Below are positions 44,008 through 54,908 of a stretch of DNA of 64,000 nt, piece after piece. Position 1 is the stretch's first letter, and each line of letters begins with the position of its first letter. Position numbers and translations under genes: made by a program. The DNA lies in NCBI RefSeq assembly GCF_036884655.1, contig NC_088331.1:16405501-16469500 (forward strand), given 5' to 3'. The DNA is from Musa acuminata AAA Group (Eukaryota > Streptophyta > Magnoliopsida > Zingiberales > Musaceae). The notes under the pieces were generated by a model. It was not told where the DNA came from. It was given only the letters and a program-made list of their open reading frames with translations, and did not search any database.

Positions 44008-45588
44008 TGTTGAATCTCGGATTTTGATGATGAAACTAATTGATTGTGTTTAGATGTTTAAAAGCATTTTGAGTGATGTAGGTCTACTCGATCAGGATTA
44101 GACAGTTAACGCAGGAGGAATTGACATTACGCCAGAGGAGATCACATTAGGATATTGGATGGCAGAAGGCTTCGGACGTCGGGCATCAGGCTAAGAGCGA
44201 AATTATGCCAAGGATATCGGGGTTGTGGAGGTCAACCGCCGATTGGGCAACAAGCCGCAAGAGAGGATGATGCGCCGAAGAATCGGACAAAGCGCCAACC
44301 AATGACGTGCCGGGCAACAAAATGTCAATTCGCTTTGTAATAATTGTCTAGATCGGAGTAGAGTTTTGGCTTGTGTGTGCAGAATTAACTACGATAACGA
44401 TGAAGACATAAAGCGAAATAAAGTATCGGAGTCAAGCGCGAAGGATTTGTTGTGAGTTCGAGAGTTCGACGGAAGTCCGAAGGTTCGTCGGGAATGCTGC
44501 CGGAACTAGCCGAGAATGAGTAGGGAGCTTGCCGAAGGGTTTTTCGGAAGCTCGCTAGAAGGTTCGTTGGAAGTTCGCGGAGCTCGCCGATAAAGATCGG
44601 AGCTTGCCGAAGAAGCTCGTTGGAACTCGCCAAGATCAAATCGTGAAGTCTAGGAGCTTGCCGGGAGTCCGCAGAATAGTTTTCGAGAGTTTATCGGAAG
44701 ATCGTCGGAAGTTCGTCGGAAGCTCGCTAGAAGAAGTCTTGACTTACGGACTTTGTAATAGCTTAGAAAATGTCTTTAAATTCGTAGTTAGTACGTTAAT
44801 TAGGGTTAGGATTAGGTGTTAATCCTATAACCCAAGTAGGGGCCAATTGGGCCCGAGTTCGGACTGGTTTGGGCCAAGTTTGGAGCCCAACCAGTGAGCT
44901 GAATTGGCCTAGGCGGTGGCACCGCCAGTCCATTGTCAGTGTTAGAAACTGACAGGCGGTGGCACTGCCACTAACAGGCGGTGGCACCGCCAACATCGGG
45001 AACCAAAGAGAATTCAAAATTTTGAGCCCAAATTTGAATCCTCTTGAGGCCTATAAATACCCCTCAAATCTCAGCTGAGATAACAACCTTTTGGAGAAGC
45101 TAGAAGTTGAGAAAAGCTTTAGGAAAAGTCTTGTTTTCAATAGCTTGAGTGTTCACCTCCTTTCTTTTCATTGAAATCTTTGTGAAAGGGTGAACCACTT
45201 GTAAGAGGTTGTAAGAGGGGTGTAAGAAGGAGGTTGATCTTCGCCTAGTAAAGGAAGATCATTAGTGGATTCCGGTGGCCTCGACGGAAGAGGAATCGGA
45301 GGAGTGGATGTAGGTCACGATTGACCGAACCACTATAAACTACCGTATTCTCTAGTTTGCATTTATCTTATTGTCATTTATATTACTGCAAACCATCTTC
45401 ATTTTGATGCTCTAATTCTTTGTCTCTTTCTTACATATGCCTTCAAGTTAAAACGCAATCGAAATGGTTTAAAATAAAACGTTGCTTTTATCGTACGAAG
45501 TTTCCGTAAGTGTTTAAATCGTCGAAAGTTTATCATACTTTACCGTTGCACTAATTCACCCCCTCTTAGTGCCGCTCCGGTCCTAACA
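44008..45588 (+). repeat. SIRE-3 3' LTR
   Basis: 1,581 bp, tgttgaatc...cctaaca. TATAAATA is at 45052-45059. It has an extra 'ggcggtggcactgcc' block (about 44955) that the 5' LTR lacks. Confidence 0.92.
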
Positions 45589-45940
45589 AATTAAATGTTG
45601 TCCGGCATGTCATTGGTTCATCGATGCCTCGTTTGATTCTTTGGTGCATCATCATCTCTTACAACCTATTGCCCAATCGGCTAGTTGACCTCCGTAACTC
45701 TAATTTCATTAGCGTAATTTTCGCTCTTCTTGGCTTGATGCCTGATCCCTTGGCCTTCTATCGATACGTCGAACGATCCTCTAGCTCAACGTCCAATCTT
45801 TTGACATGTTCCACTCCGACCCAACATAATTCTTCTTGCTTTAATTGTCTCTTCCTGATCGAAACTTCCTACGTTACTCAAAATATAAATCAAATCATAA
45901 ACACTATCAATTGGTTTCTTCATAAAAAGTTGAGATTTAA
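45589..45940 (-). repeat. Inverted Sirevirus LTR fragment, inner part
   Basis: Reverse complement of the LTR start seen at 13173-13560 ('gtcattggttcatcgatgcc', 'gcccaatcggctagttgacc', and 'caattggtttcttcat' at the end). Joined with 38563-38834 once SIRE-3 is removed. Confidence 0.75.
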
Positions 45941-46351
45941 TATAATAGGGTAGGATCCATTAGGGTTAAGTTGACATGGGACTTCTATAAATAGAAATGA
46001 ACCAATGGTTCATAGGCTAGAGCCTCTTTGGGTTGCCATCTCCTATTCTTCTCCCCTTCTCCTCCTCAGATAGTAGATCGAGAGTTTTAAAAAGCATCAT
46101 CGCAGCCTTGTTATGTAGATCACTACTAGAGATGAGGACACTTGGCCTCCTTCACGCTTTCCTATAGATTTGCAGGGATTCAGGGATATACGATCTCCCT
46201 ATGCAACATAATTTTTCATATATGTAGTTTTAAGTTTCGCAGATTTTGCACATCAATCTTCGCATGATGACAATCACATCTTTAGGAAATTGGGGATTTT
46301 ATTTTCTGTTCTTCCACTGCGCATGTGATGTCGTCCCTAGATTTCCCAACA
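45941..46351 (+). repeat. T-family LTR fragment, 3' part
   Basis: 'aggatccattagggtt', 'cttctataaatag', 'cacttggcctccttcac', 'ggatatacgatctccct' and the end 'gatttcccaaca' follow the last 400 bp of T-1 LTRs. The 5' three quarters is missing. Confidence 0.75.
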
Positions 46352-46536
46352 AGCTAGTGTTCTAAGAATGATTTAGAAAAAAAATCAAATGAATGCTATT
46401 TTTTATAGATGCATAGTTGAAAGTATATTATATACTCAAACAAACTTATATGAGACCATATATCAATTTTATAATTATAATATTGGGTAGATACTAAAGT
46501 AACATAGGAATTAAACATTGAAAAACTATAAAGAAA
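46352..46536. other. AT-rich debris, no gene
   Basis: Short stretch between a T LTR fragment and an RNase H remnant. It may be further decayed copia pol; nothing specific is readable. Confidence 0.4.
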
Positions 46537-46761
46537 GTGATGAGATATCTACAACGGATGAAAAACTATTTACTCACATATAAGAGATTAGAGCAATTTG
46601 AAGTGATAGTATATTTAGATATTGATTTTACAAATTACCTCAATAGTAGAAAGTTCACTTTAGGATTCATATTCATATTAGTTAGAGGGGTAATTTCTTC
46701 AAAAAGTGTCAAACAATCACTTATCGCATCATTAACAATAAAGATTGAATTTGTGACATGA
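46537..46761 (+). pseudogene. Copia RNase H remnant
   Basis: A 74-residue frame with YLDIDFTNYLNSRKFTLGFIFILVRGVIS and KSVKQSLIASLTIKIEFV, which lines up with the copia RNase H pattern (Y-D-D-F...SRKSTSG-Y-F...W-S-KQ...STTEAE). Catalytic acidic residues are mostly replaced. It is a very old fragment, of a different lineage from T-1 and SIRE-1. Confidence 0.7.
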
Positions 46762-46968
46762 TTTAAGGTTATAAATCAAGCTATATAGTTGTAGAATTTT
46801 ATCTTAAGATTTGGTATGGTCAAATCAATTGTTAAATCGTTGAAGATATTGTAATAATATCATAATAGCTTTCTTCTCTAAGAATAGCAAGTACTCTAGT
46901 GATTCTAAACATATAAATATAAATTATTTGGTGATCAGAGAAAGAGTTCAGAAATAACAAGCGTTAAT

Positions 46969-47292
46969 TAAGAACTTGAGTATCACTATGATAATTACTG
47001 ATAATTACTGATCCATTTACTTGACTTTACCATTTAAAGTATTTTAAGAATAAGCTTGTGATGGAAAGTCACCTAATCTACGGTGCTTAAAGAACATTTT
47101 CTTAGATTGTCGATCCATTTATTAGAGTACGTAAGAACTTGGGCATCACTATGATAATTGTTGATTCATTTACTATGACTTTACAATTTAAAGCATTTTA
47201 AGAATATAGTGTTAGAATAAGCTTGTAATGGAAAGTCACCCAATCTAAAGTGCTTAAAGAACATATTCTTAGATTGTTGATTCATTTATTAG
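46969..47292 (+). repeat. Imperfect ~160-bp tandem duplication
   Basis: 'aagaacttgagtatcactat' at 46969 recurs as 'aagaacttgggcatcactat' at 47133, and both copies continue through 'ggaaagtcacc', 'tgcttaaagaacat', 'cttagattg' and 'catttattagagt'. It is diverged, so old. Confidence 0.8.
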
Positions 47293-47864
47293 AGTGCTTA
47301 AACACTTCTGAAAATGTAAAAACATGATCAGCCTAAAGTGTTTAAGAAAATCTACATTAGATAAAAGTGTTTAAATAACATTTCTTATTAAGTTTCCTAA
47401 TTTGTAATCATTGGAAGGGAAAGGTTGAAGATTGCATATTTAAGTGGATATTATTATTGATTGATTGATTTATTTATTTAAAATTATTTATTTTTGCTAT
47501 CTTGTTTATATTTATGTAAATACATATTATATATGAATATAATAATAAAATTATCTTAGCAAAACAAATCATAAGGGTAATTATGGATTATATGAGGAGA
47601 GCCTAATAATATTATGAAACATAGAAGGGAGTATGATATTGACAACATACAATCGCTATGACTTGCTTTAATAGTTGGACTTAATAAGGTATTATTATAC
47701 TTATTAGACATATTAGTTTATTTTAAGATTCATGGTCATATATAAAATATTTTTTTAAAATTTTAAGATCCAATTAAGTAAAATTATTTTTGAATAAATT
47801 TTTATTTTATTTATTTTAATTTTAAATTTATTTACATCTTACCAATTAATGAACCATGTGGGAG
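47293..47864. other. AT-rich region without gene
   Basis: Very A+T rich with no ORF worth calling and no match to the families in this window. Confidence 0.45.
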
Positions 47865-48250
47865 AATATTTGATTATATGACATATTTAATTGGATAAGA
47901 TATATTTTATATATGATTGGATTTTTATTATATTATCTTCTAACAGATAGAATTCACTTATGATTAGAATTCCTTATGAGATGATATTGATGAGAGAGAT
48001 TCTCGTAATTACTTATCCTAGATCATTTGTTCTTACCTATAAATAAACATGACCTCTTAGGAATTCAAATAATATGATATAAGATTATTGATCTATTCTT
48101 GTCTCTCTCTAATCATTATTCTATCACTCGTAATGATGCAATAAAAGAAAGAAAATAAGGAGAAGGGGAATCTAATTCTTCTTGTAGATTGTTATTGCTA
48201 TGTTTTGCATATCGAATTACAAAGTACATTCTACGATCTAAATAAGGGTA
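47865..48250 (+). repeat. Possible decayed copia LTR
   Basis: 'catgtgggagaat' (about 47853) looks like a polypurine tract, and 'cctataaataaac' (48039) like a TATA box followed by a short transcribed part. This fits the 3' LTR of the copia whose RNase H remnant is at 46537. No second copy is in the window, so the call is weak. Confidence 0.35.
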
Positions 48251-48784
48251 TTTTGAATGGTATTGAAAGGTATGCACATCTAATCTTTGATATATGATTA
48301 TTAGATTTTAGTTCTTAATATTAAAATTTATTTTTTCAAAACATTAGGATGATTATAATTTTTATGATTACAAAGTAAGTCTAAATATAAAAAATTATCC
48401 TCACTATTTATCATTTATAAAAAAGAGTTTAATTGTAAATGGAGGACAAAGATGGACATTGAAAATATCCAATTTGGCTAGTCTATCTAATATGAATATA
48501 TAAAAATTTTCAAAAACAAAATCATGGGATCCCAATAAGCTTCCCTCGACATAATAGACTCACTTTCTTAGTTTAATACAAAATTACAAGCAGATTTCAC
48601 ATGAATTTATCGTTTAGTATCATGATGAGATTATTCAAGAGATATATGAATTTATAAAATTCGATCACTTAAGATAGGATAAAGAAAAGCGATGGGGCAT
48701 TTAAATCATAGATTGGTTCAATACTAAACATCGGTTCATTTAGATACGACCAACATAGGCATAATTGGATTACGGAGAGAGGCT
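48251..48784. other. No recognisable feature
   Basis: AT-rich flank of GY-1. Nothing supports a gene. Confidence 0.4.
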
Positions 48785-49200
48785 TGTTAGGACCCTTTTT
48801 CTGAGCTTTTGAATAATTTTTATTGAGTCTGTTTAGTCCACTTGTTTATTGAATCTGTTTAGTTCAATAAGAGTCGGATAAAGGTTTATTTAATATTTAT
48901 TTATTATTAAAAGTCCAAGTCTTGGTGGACTCTAGGTGGAACTCTATAAATAGTGATGTAACCCTTTTTTTAAGGAATCAATCAATCAATCAATGAAATA
49001 TTATTCCACTCTATGGACAAACCCTAGAGGTTGATCCCCTCGAAGTGATCAAGGAGGGCCAATCCCCTCGAAGCGATCAAGGAGGCCGATCCGCTCAAAG
49101 CGATCATTATCATTTCCTTTTCTCTCCTTTCTTCTACGATAAGACATTAGGGTCTTATCAATTAGTATCAGAGTGACGATAAGACTTTAGGGTTTTATCA
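48785..49200 (+). repeat. GY-1 5' LTR
   Basis: tgttaggacc...ttttatca, TATAAATA at 48945-48952. After it lie three units of about 28 bp ('gatcccctcgaagtgatcaa'); the 3' LTR has four. The end carries a 40-bp near-duplication ('gataagac.ttagggt.ttatca' with 'tatcagag' between). Confidence 0.85.
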
Positions 49201-49202
49201 TT

Positions 49203-49214
49203 TGGTATCAGAGC
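49203..49214 (+). other. Primer binding site of GY-1
   Basis: 'tggtatcagagc' two bases after the LTR. A second, weaker copy ('tagtatcagag') lies inside the LTR end at about 49163. Confidence 0.85.
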
Positions 49215-49355
49215 AATGATCTTTGGCGTAGCCCGCTGCAACCTTGCTTCCCTTCTTCCCCACCACCACTACAAAGCAACACTTTCTCCACCGCCATCGT
49301 TGTTTCCCGGGTCGCTCGACCACCGTTGCTACTTCTCCCCGGCCAGTGACCTTTG
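49215..49355 (+). other. GY-1 leader, left part
   Basis: GC-rich, Cys/Pro-codon-like leader, cut by SIRE-4 at 'cggccagtgacctttg'. It continues at 58521. Confidence 0.7.
49351..49355. other. Target-site duplication of SIRE-4 (ctttg)
   Basis: ctttg here and at 58516-58520. Confidence 0.93.
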
Positions 49356-51546
49356 TGTTAGGATCGAGAGCACTAAGAGGGGGAGGGTGAATTAGTGCAG
49401 CGGAAATCTTTCAGCGATTTAAAAACGAAAGCTGCGTTCGTTTGATAAAAGTCATTTCGATGTAAAAGCCGATTCTAAGATTACTTAAGATTAAGCGCAA
49501 TTTACGTCTAAGCACAGTTTACGTCTAAACTGAGTTTGCGTCTAAATACAGTTTGCGTCTAAACGCAGTTTTGCGTCTAAACACAATTTTACGTCTAAAC
49601 GCAATTTTGCGTCTAAACTCAGTTTACGTCTAAACGCAGTTTTACGTCTAAACGCAGTTTGCGTCTAAAAGTAGTTTACGTCTAAAACACAGTTTTATGT
49701 CTAAACACAGTTTGCGCAGTTTGCGTCTAAACATAGTTTTGCGTCTAAACTCAGTTTACGTCTAAACGCAGTTGTACGTCTAAACGCAGTTTGCGTCTAA
49801 ACGCAGTTTTACGTCTAAACGTAGTTTTACGTTTAAAAGAAGTTTACGTCTAAAACACAGTTTTATGTTTAAACACAGTTTGCGCAGTTTACGTTTAAAC
49901 GCAGTTTTACGTCTAAACGCAGTTTGCGTCTAAACGCAGTTTTACGTCTAAACGCAGTTTGCGTCTAAACGCAGTTTTACGTCTAAACGTAGTTTGCGTC
50001 TAAAACAGTTTCAAAGGGATCTAAACTTAGAAGCTAGTTCATAAAAAGCGCAGAAGACAATTTTGCAGAATCAAAACACAAACGCAAGCTGATCGTACGA
50101 AAAACACAGATTTACGTCTGAATGCAGATTCGAAAAGATCAGCACTTAGAACTTGTTCGTAAAGGCGCAGAGAGCAGTAGTTATGTAGGAGGTTTGTAGT
50201 AATGATAAGGTACTCGAAATAAAAGCAAACCAGAGATTTAGAGTGGTTCGGTCAGTCTTGACCTACTCCACTTTTGGCTTCCTCCTCCGACGAGGTCACC
50301 GACGTCAACTAGCTGCCTTCCTTCAATGGGCGAAGGCCAACTGCCCTTTTACAGTTTCACTCCTTTTGATGGGCTCAGGAGACAACCCTTACAGAACCTT
50401 TCTCTCCTCACTTTACAATTCAGAAGCTTAAAGAACAGAAGGAGGAGACTTAAAGGCTTTACAACAATTTTGAGCTCTTAGAATCACAAAAAGAATCGGT
50501 GTAGGTCTGTGTAATTTCTGTGCTGAATGGGTGGGGTATTTATAGGCCCCAACCCAGTTCAAATTTGGAGCTCAAAACGATCAAATCCCGGAATTCTGGG
50601 ATCAGGCGGTTGCACCTCCTAACTGGAGAGGTTGCACCGCCTGGCAGAGCTCGGAGACTAAGCCCAGGCGGTTGCACCTCTCTGTCAGGGGCGGTTGCAC
50701 CGCCTAAGTCTGGCTCAGAGACTGAGGCCCAGGCGGTGCCACCTCTTGATTGAGGCGGTTGCACCTCTCTGCCAGAGCTCGAAGACCGAGCTCAGGCGGT
50801 GCTACCTCTCTGTCAGGGAGGTTGCACCGCCCAGTCTAGCTCGAAGACTGAGCTCAGGCGGTGCTACTTCTCTGTCAGGGAGGTTGCACCGCCCAGTCTA
50901 GCTCGAAGACTGAGCTCAGGCGGTTGCACCTCCTGGCTGGGGCGATTGCACCGCCCAGTCTCGCTGGGAGACTTAGCCCAGGCGGTGCCACCTCCTTGCC
51001 TAGGCGGTTGCACCTCCTGGTGCAATCAGGGTCCGAATGGTTAGCTCCATTCGGCCCAATTTCAATCTTTTTAGGGGCCCAATTGCCCCAAGATTAAGCT
51101 AATGGGATCACCTCCCATTTTCCAACTTAATCAACGTGCTAACTACGATTAAATCTAAGACAATTTCTGCAGCTTTGCTCCGATGCGTCAATCGCTTCTT
51201 CCGGCGAGTTTCCGGCGAACTTCCGTCGATCATCCGATGAACCCTCGGTGATTCTTCTGTGGACTTCCGGCAAACTCCTGGACTTTGCGACGATCCACTT
51301 GGCGAGTTCCGACGAGCTTCGCTTGGCAAGCTTCTGGACTTCTCGGATCTGTTCTCGCAGAACCTCCGACGACCGTCCGAACTTCCGTCGAACTCTCGAA
51401 CTCCCAACGTGATCATGATCTTGACTCTGGTGCAACTCCTACTGCTTGTCTAACTTTCATCGTAGTTAATCCTACACACTTATCTCATCACATAGATTAG
51501 ACAACAAATGACAATTGACTTCATCATCAAAATCCGAGATTCAACA
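49356..51546 (-). repeat. SIRE-4 3' LTR
   Basis: 2,191 bp. The 18-bp array is at 49499-50015, TATA at 50537-50544 and the U3 palindrome array at 50603-51028. It includes a direct duplication of about 62 bp ('gtcagggaggttgcaccgcc') at 50812-50940 that is single in the 5' LTR. Confidence 0.92.
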
Positions 51547-51560
51547 ATCTCCCCCTTTTT
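51547..51560 (-). other. Polypurine tract of SIRE-4
   Basis: On the - strand 'aaaaagggggagat', adjoining the 3' LTR. Confidence 0.9.
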
Positions 51561-52399
51561 GATGATGACAATCAATTGATAATGGAGTTATCCTTAACTC
51601 CCCCTATCTATATGCCATAGTTGAGATAAGTCAACCTTGAATTCAAGACCTAAGAATTCAAGTGACGTATTGATAAGTTAGATCAGTTAAACTTATCAAT
51701 ACTCCCATCATGATACCCATCATGATGTATCTCTTCAAGAATGATGTCAAGGCTTGACATACATCATCAAGTTTGTATGATTGTGTTTGTAACTATTCAT
51801 CATGTAATTGAATATTATCATATAAAGCTGCGAAGGACTATTACATGATGCACACATTTGAGATTTTCTAGCAAGTTTGCATTTACTTCACAAGATAGGA
51901 TATCAACTCAAGACATAATGCAAACTATAGCACATGTTCATATATCTCTTGGTGATGCAAGGATGGGATAACCATAACATTGTTTATAGCATCACTCAAG
52001 TATTTGCAACTATGACATAGACATGATCATGGCAGTGTTTATCAATTCATATGTTTCTCCCCCTTTGTCATCAACAAAAAGCATGGTAATTGTGATACCA
52101 GGAAAACAATATTAGGAAGCTTATAGAGGAATTTTACATAGATTGCTTTGAAAACTTCTTCCCCTTTTTGTTATAATCCATTTTACCCGCAAAGATATTA
52201 CAGGATGAAATACATACACAGGAATCACTTTATCAGATTTATTTCAGAAACTTATGAAAGTGTATGAATAAATCTGTTTTATAGCATTCGAACAAATAAG
52301 ATGCATTTGGACAAGATTTTGTTACAGATTTTCACATATAAACATGGCATTTGGACAAGATTTTGTTACAGATCATTCAATATAGTCCAAAAAATAAGT
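51561..52399 (-). other. SIRE-4 3' non-coding region
   Basis: Reverse complement of the SIRE-1 stretch 9569-10396, including the 'gatgacaaagggggagaaac' motif (about 52050-52070). It has a short repeat at its far end: 'ggacaagattttgttacaga' occurs twice near 52309 and 52352, where SIRE-1 has it once in altered form. Confidence 0.75.
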
Positions 52400-53460
52400 T
52401 TATTTATTCGGACACATCAACATTCCTAATTCTCTTTTAATGAAATCAAATTGTTCTTCACTTAGAGGTTTTGTAAAAATGTCAGCCAGTTGATATTTGG
52501 TATAAATGAACTCTATGGTTACGTCATGATTAGTGACATGATCTCGTATAAAGTGATGTCTAATATCAATATGTTTTGTTCTTGAGTGTTGTATAGGATT
52601 TTTAGTTAAGCATATTGCACTCGTGTTATCACATTTAATGGGAATATCTTTAAGATTAACTTTGTAATCTTCTAAAGTGTTTTTCATTCATACAACTTGT
52701 GCACAGCATGCACTTGCTGCAATATATTCAGCTTCGGTTATTGATAGAGCAACCGAGCTTTGTTTCTTAGATGACCAGGATACAAGGGCATGTCCTAAAA
52801 ATTGACATGATCCTGATGTGCTTTTTCTATCTAGTCTACAGCCAGCGAAGTCCGCATCAGCATAAGCTGTTAACTCAAAATTTTCTGATTTTGGGTACCA
52901 TAATCCTAGATTTGTGGTTTCATTAAGATATCTAAGTATTCTTTTGACTGCTTTGAGATGAGATATCTTAGGGTTTGATTGAAATCTAGCACAAAGTCCT
53001 ACACTGAACATGATGTCTGGTCTAGTAGCAGTGAGGTAAAGTAAACTTCCTATCATACCCCTATAAGTCTTTTGATTAAAGCTTTCTCCACTTTCATCAA
53101 TTTCTAACTTAGTGGAGGTGCTCATAGGGGTGTTAATAGCCTTTGAGTTGTTCATATTAAACTTTTTTAATAAATTCATAGCATATTTTGTTTGACTAAT
53201 AAAGATGTCGTTGCTTAATTGTTTGATTTGTAAACCTAAGAAGAATGTTAATTCTCCCATTAAGCTCATTTTGAATTCAAGACTCATGGTTCTAGCAAAA
53301 GATTCACAGAGAGATTCATTTGTAGAACCAAAGATAATATCATCAACATAAATCTGAACAATGAGAAAATTATTTTCAAAATTCTTGATAAATAATGTAG
53401 TATCAACCTTGCCTTTTGTGAAATTATTTTCGATAAGAAAAGAACTAAGTCTCTCATTAT
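52400..53460 (-). pseudogene. SIRE-4 pol 3' part: RT end and RNase H
   Basis: Matches SIRE-1 pol from just after [13 protein letters not shown]. It includes the catalytic VDDIIFG (about 53340), [18 protein letters not shown], RNase H ADADFAG and ALSITEAEYIA, and ends with GMLMCPNK and stop at 52400. TGA near 52688 replaces a Trp codon (G-to-A). The first 65 residues or so are out of frame with the fused ORF2, so ORF2 runs into nonsense there. Protease, integrase and the RT start are absent. Confidence 0.9.
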
Positions 53461-54162
53461 TCTAGTAATTATACCACCATATGGGAGCATCATATCTTTC
53501 TTAGATAATTCTAACATGCTTTGTTGGATAAGATAGCCAAGACAGATGTCATGTCCCTTCATGATTAAGTACATAGTTCCTAATTCTAATTGACTCACTT
53601 CATCATGATGGTATTGTTTAGGAAGAATTATACTAGTCATGATATGATGAAGTAATTTAGTGTTCATAGGTAGTAGATGTTCACAACTTTTAGGAACAAA
53701 TGTTATGTCGGGATTGACAAAGATTGTTCCTAAGGCTTCAACATAGGATGTTCCAATAGTTTCATCAGCCCATGATCCTCTAAAGTAAAGTCCTATGCTT
53801 TTCATGGGAATGCCTATCATATCACAAATGAATCTATCAGTGATTGAGATGTGTTGTCCTAAAAGATAGGTGGACATCCTTTCTTCCTCATCTATTTGTA
53901 TGTTATTGTAAAACAATCGAACTAGCCTAGGATAGATGGGTTCGTTAATCTGCAAGATTAGAAGTAGATCTAGGTTTGCAAACCATTGGATAGTTTCTAA
54001 GTCTCTAAGTTCATGTATATCTACGTATTTTCTCTTATTGATGCTTCTAAGTTCGAAAGAGGGAAAATTTTCAGCATGGTTTTTTGAATCAAAGAGGGTG
54101 AAATCAAACTCTTCTACTAATCTCCTCTTTCCCTTGTCCCTTGAGGATCTTCTAGATCCCAT
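53461..54162 (-). pseudogene. SIRE-4 ORF2, 3'-truncated by fusion to pol
   Basis: ATG at 54162 gives MGSRRSSRDKGKRRLVEEFD and follows SIRE-2 ORF2 for about 234 codons to PYGGIITRIM, including a Trp (GSWADE) where SIRE-2 has a stop. At about 53460 it passes into pol sequence in the wrong frame. The Glu-Pro repeat and coiled coil are therefore lost. Both copies keep the same frame over this part, with mostly conservative replacements, which argues for a real protein in their ancestor. Confidence 0.75.
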
Positions 54163-54908
54163 AACTTAGTGGAATCTTCAAAAGAGGGAAGGCTTCTTGA
54201 TGTTTTGCTCCGAAATGGGAGGTATTTGGGAAGCTAAACGGGGTGAAATGGGGATGGAGGAGGCTTGGAGGAGTAGAGAAGGGAAGGGAAGTGAGTTGGG
54301 GTCGGTTTCACCGCCGGCCCTAGCGTGGGTTAAAAAGGTGGAGTTGCGGGCGGTTGCACCTCTGGCTGGAGCGGTGCAACCGCTGGCAACCCGTGATGGC
54401 TAGAGGTGCCACCGCCTGCAGGCAGTGAGCACTTTGTTGTGATTTGATCAGAGATGTTTTGTCTTGAGGAAAGTTTTCATTCAGAGCAATTAACGTTTCT
54501 TACGTGATTACGTATGAGTTTTTATTTTAAGAAAAAAAAAAAAACTTGTATGATCAAGATAGATCTTATAACGTGCATACTCCCAATGTCGTACACATGT
54601 TTGTGATAGTTCGTTCAAGTTGGTAATCCTTTCAAGTTTATGACATACTTAGTTTCTTCATGATACAAGGTTTGATTTGAAGATGATGAATGGATAATAT
54701 TGACAGATTCGATGATCAAGGGGATATGTGAATCATATGTTTCTAATTCTGAAAAGTCACATTAGGTTGCATCCAAATCGCATTTGTGATTTCATAATTT
54801 CCACTCGTAATTTAAGCGTTGCGAGTTGCTTTTGACTTTTAGGTTATGATTGTCGAGAATCAAAGAGCAGAATATTAATTCTTGCTCCAGCCTAAAATTT
54901 TAATGTTT
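54163..54908 (-). other. Spacer between SIRE-4 gag and ORF2
   Basis: Counterpart of 20071-20832. It carries GGCGGTTGCACC motifs at about 54350-54415 and an A-run at 54531-54543 (+ strand). It lacks the 79-bp GT...AG segment present in SIRE-2. Confidence 0.7.

Larger units (their letters stand above)
38835..45588 (+). mobile_element. SIRE-3: Sirevirus derivative with partial gag only
   Basis: LTRs of 1,562 and 1,581 bp, Met-tRNA primer site, polypurine tract and aatta duplication. It is a separate subfamily from SIRE-1 and SIRE-2: the LTRs lack the 18-bp array and the U3 palindromes are few. The inside holds a truncated gag (no zinc knuckle) and about 2.6 kb of AT-rich non-coding DNA, with no pol. 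It must be mobilised by another element's enzymes. Confidence 0.9.
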
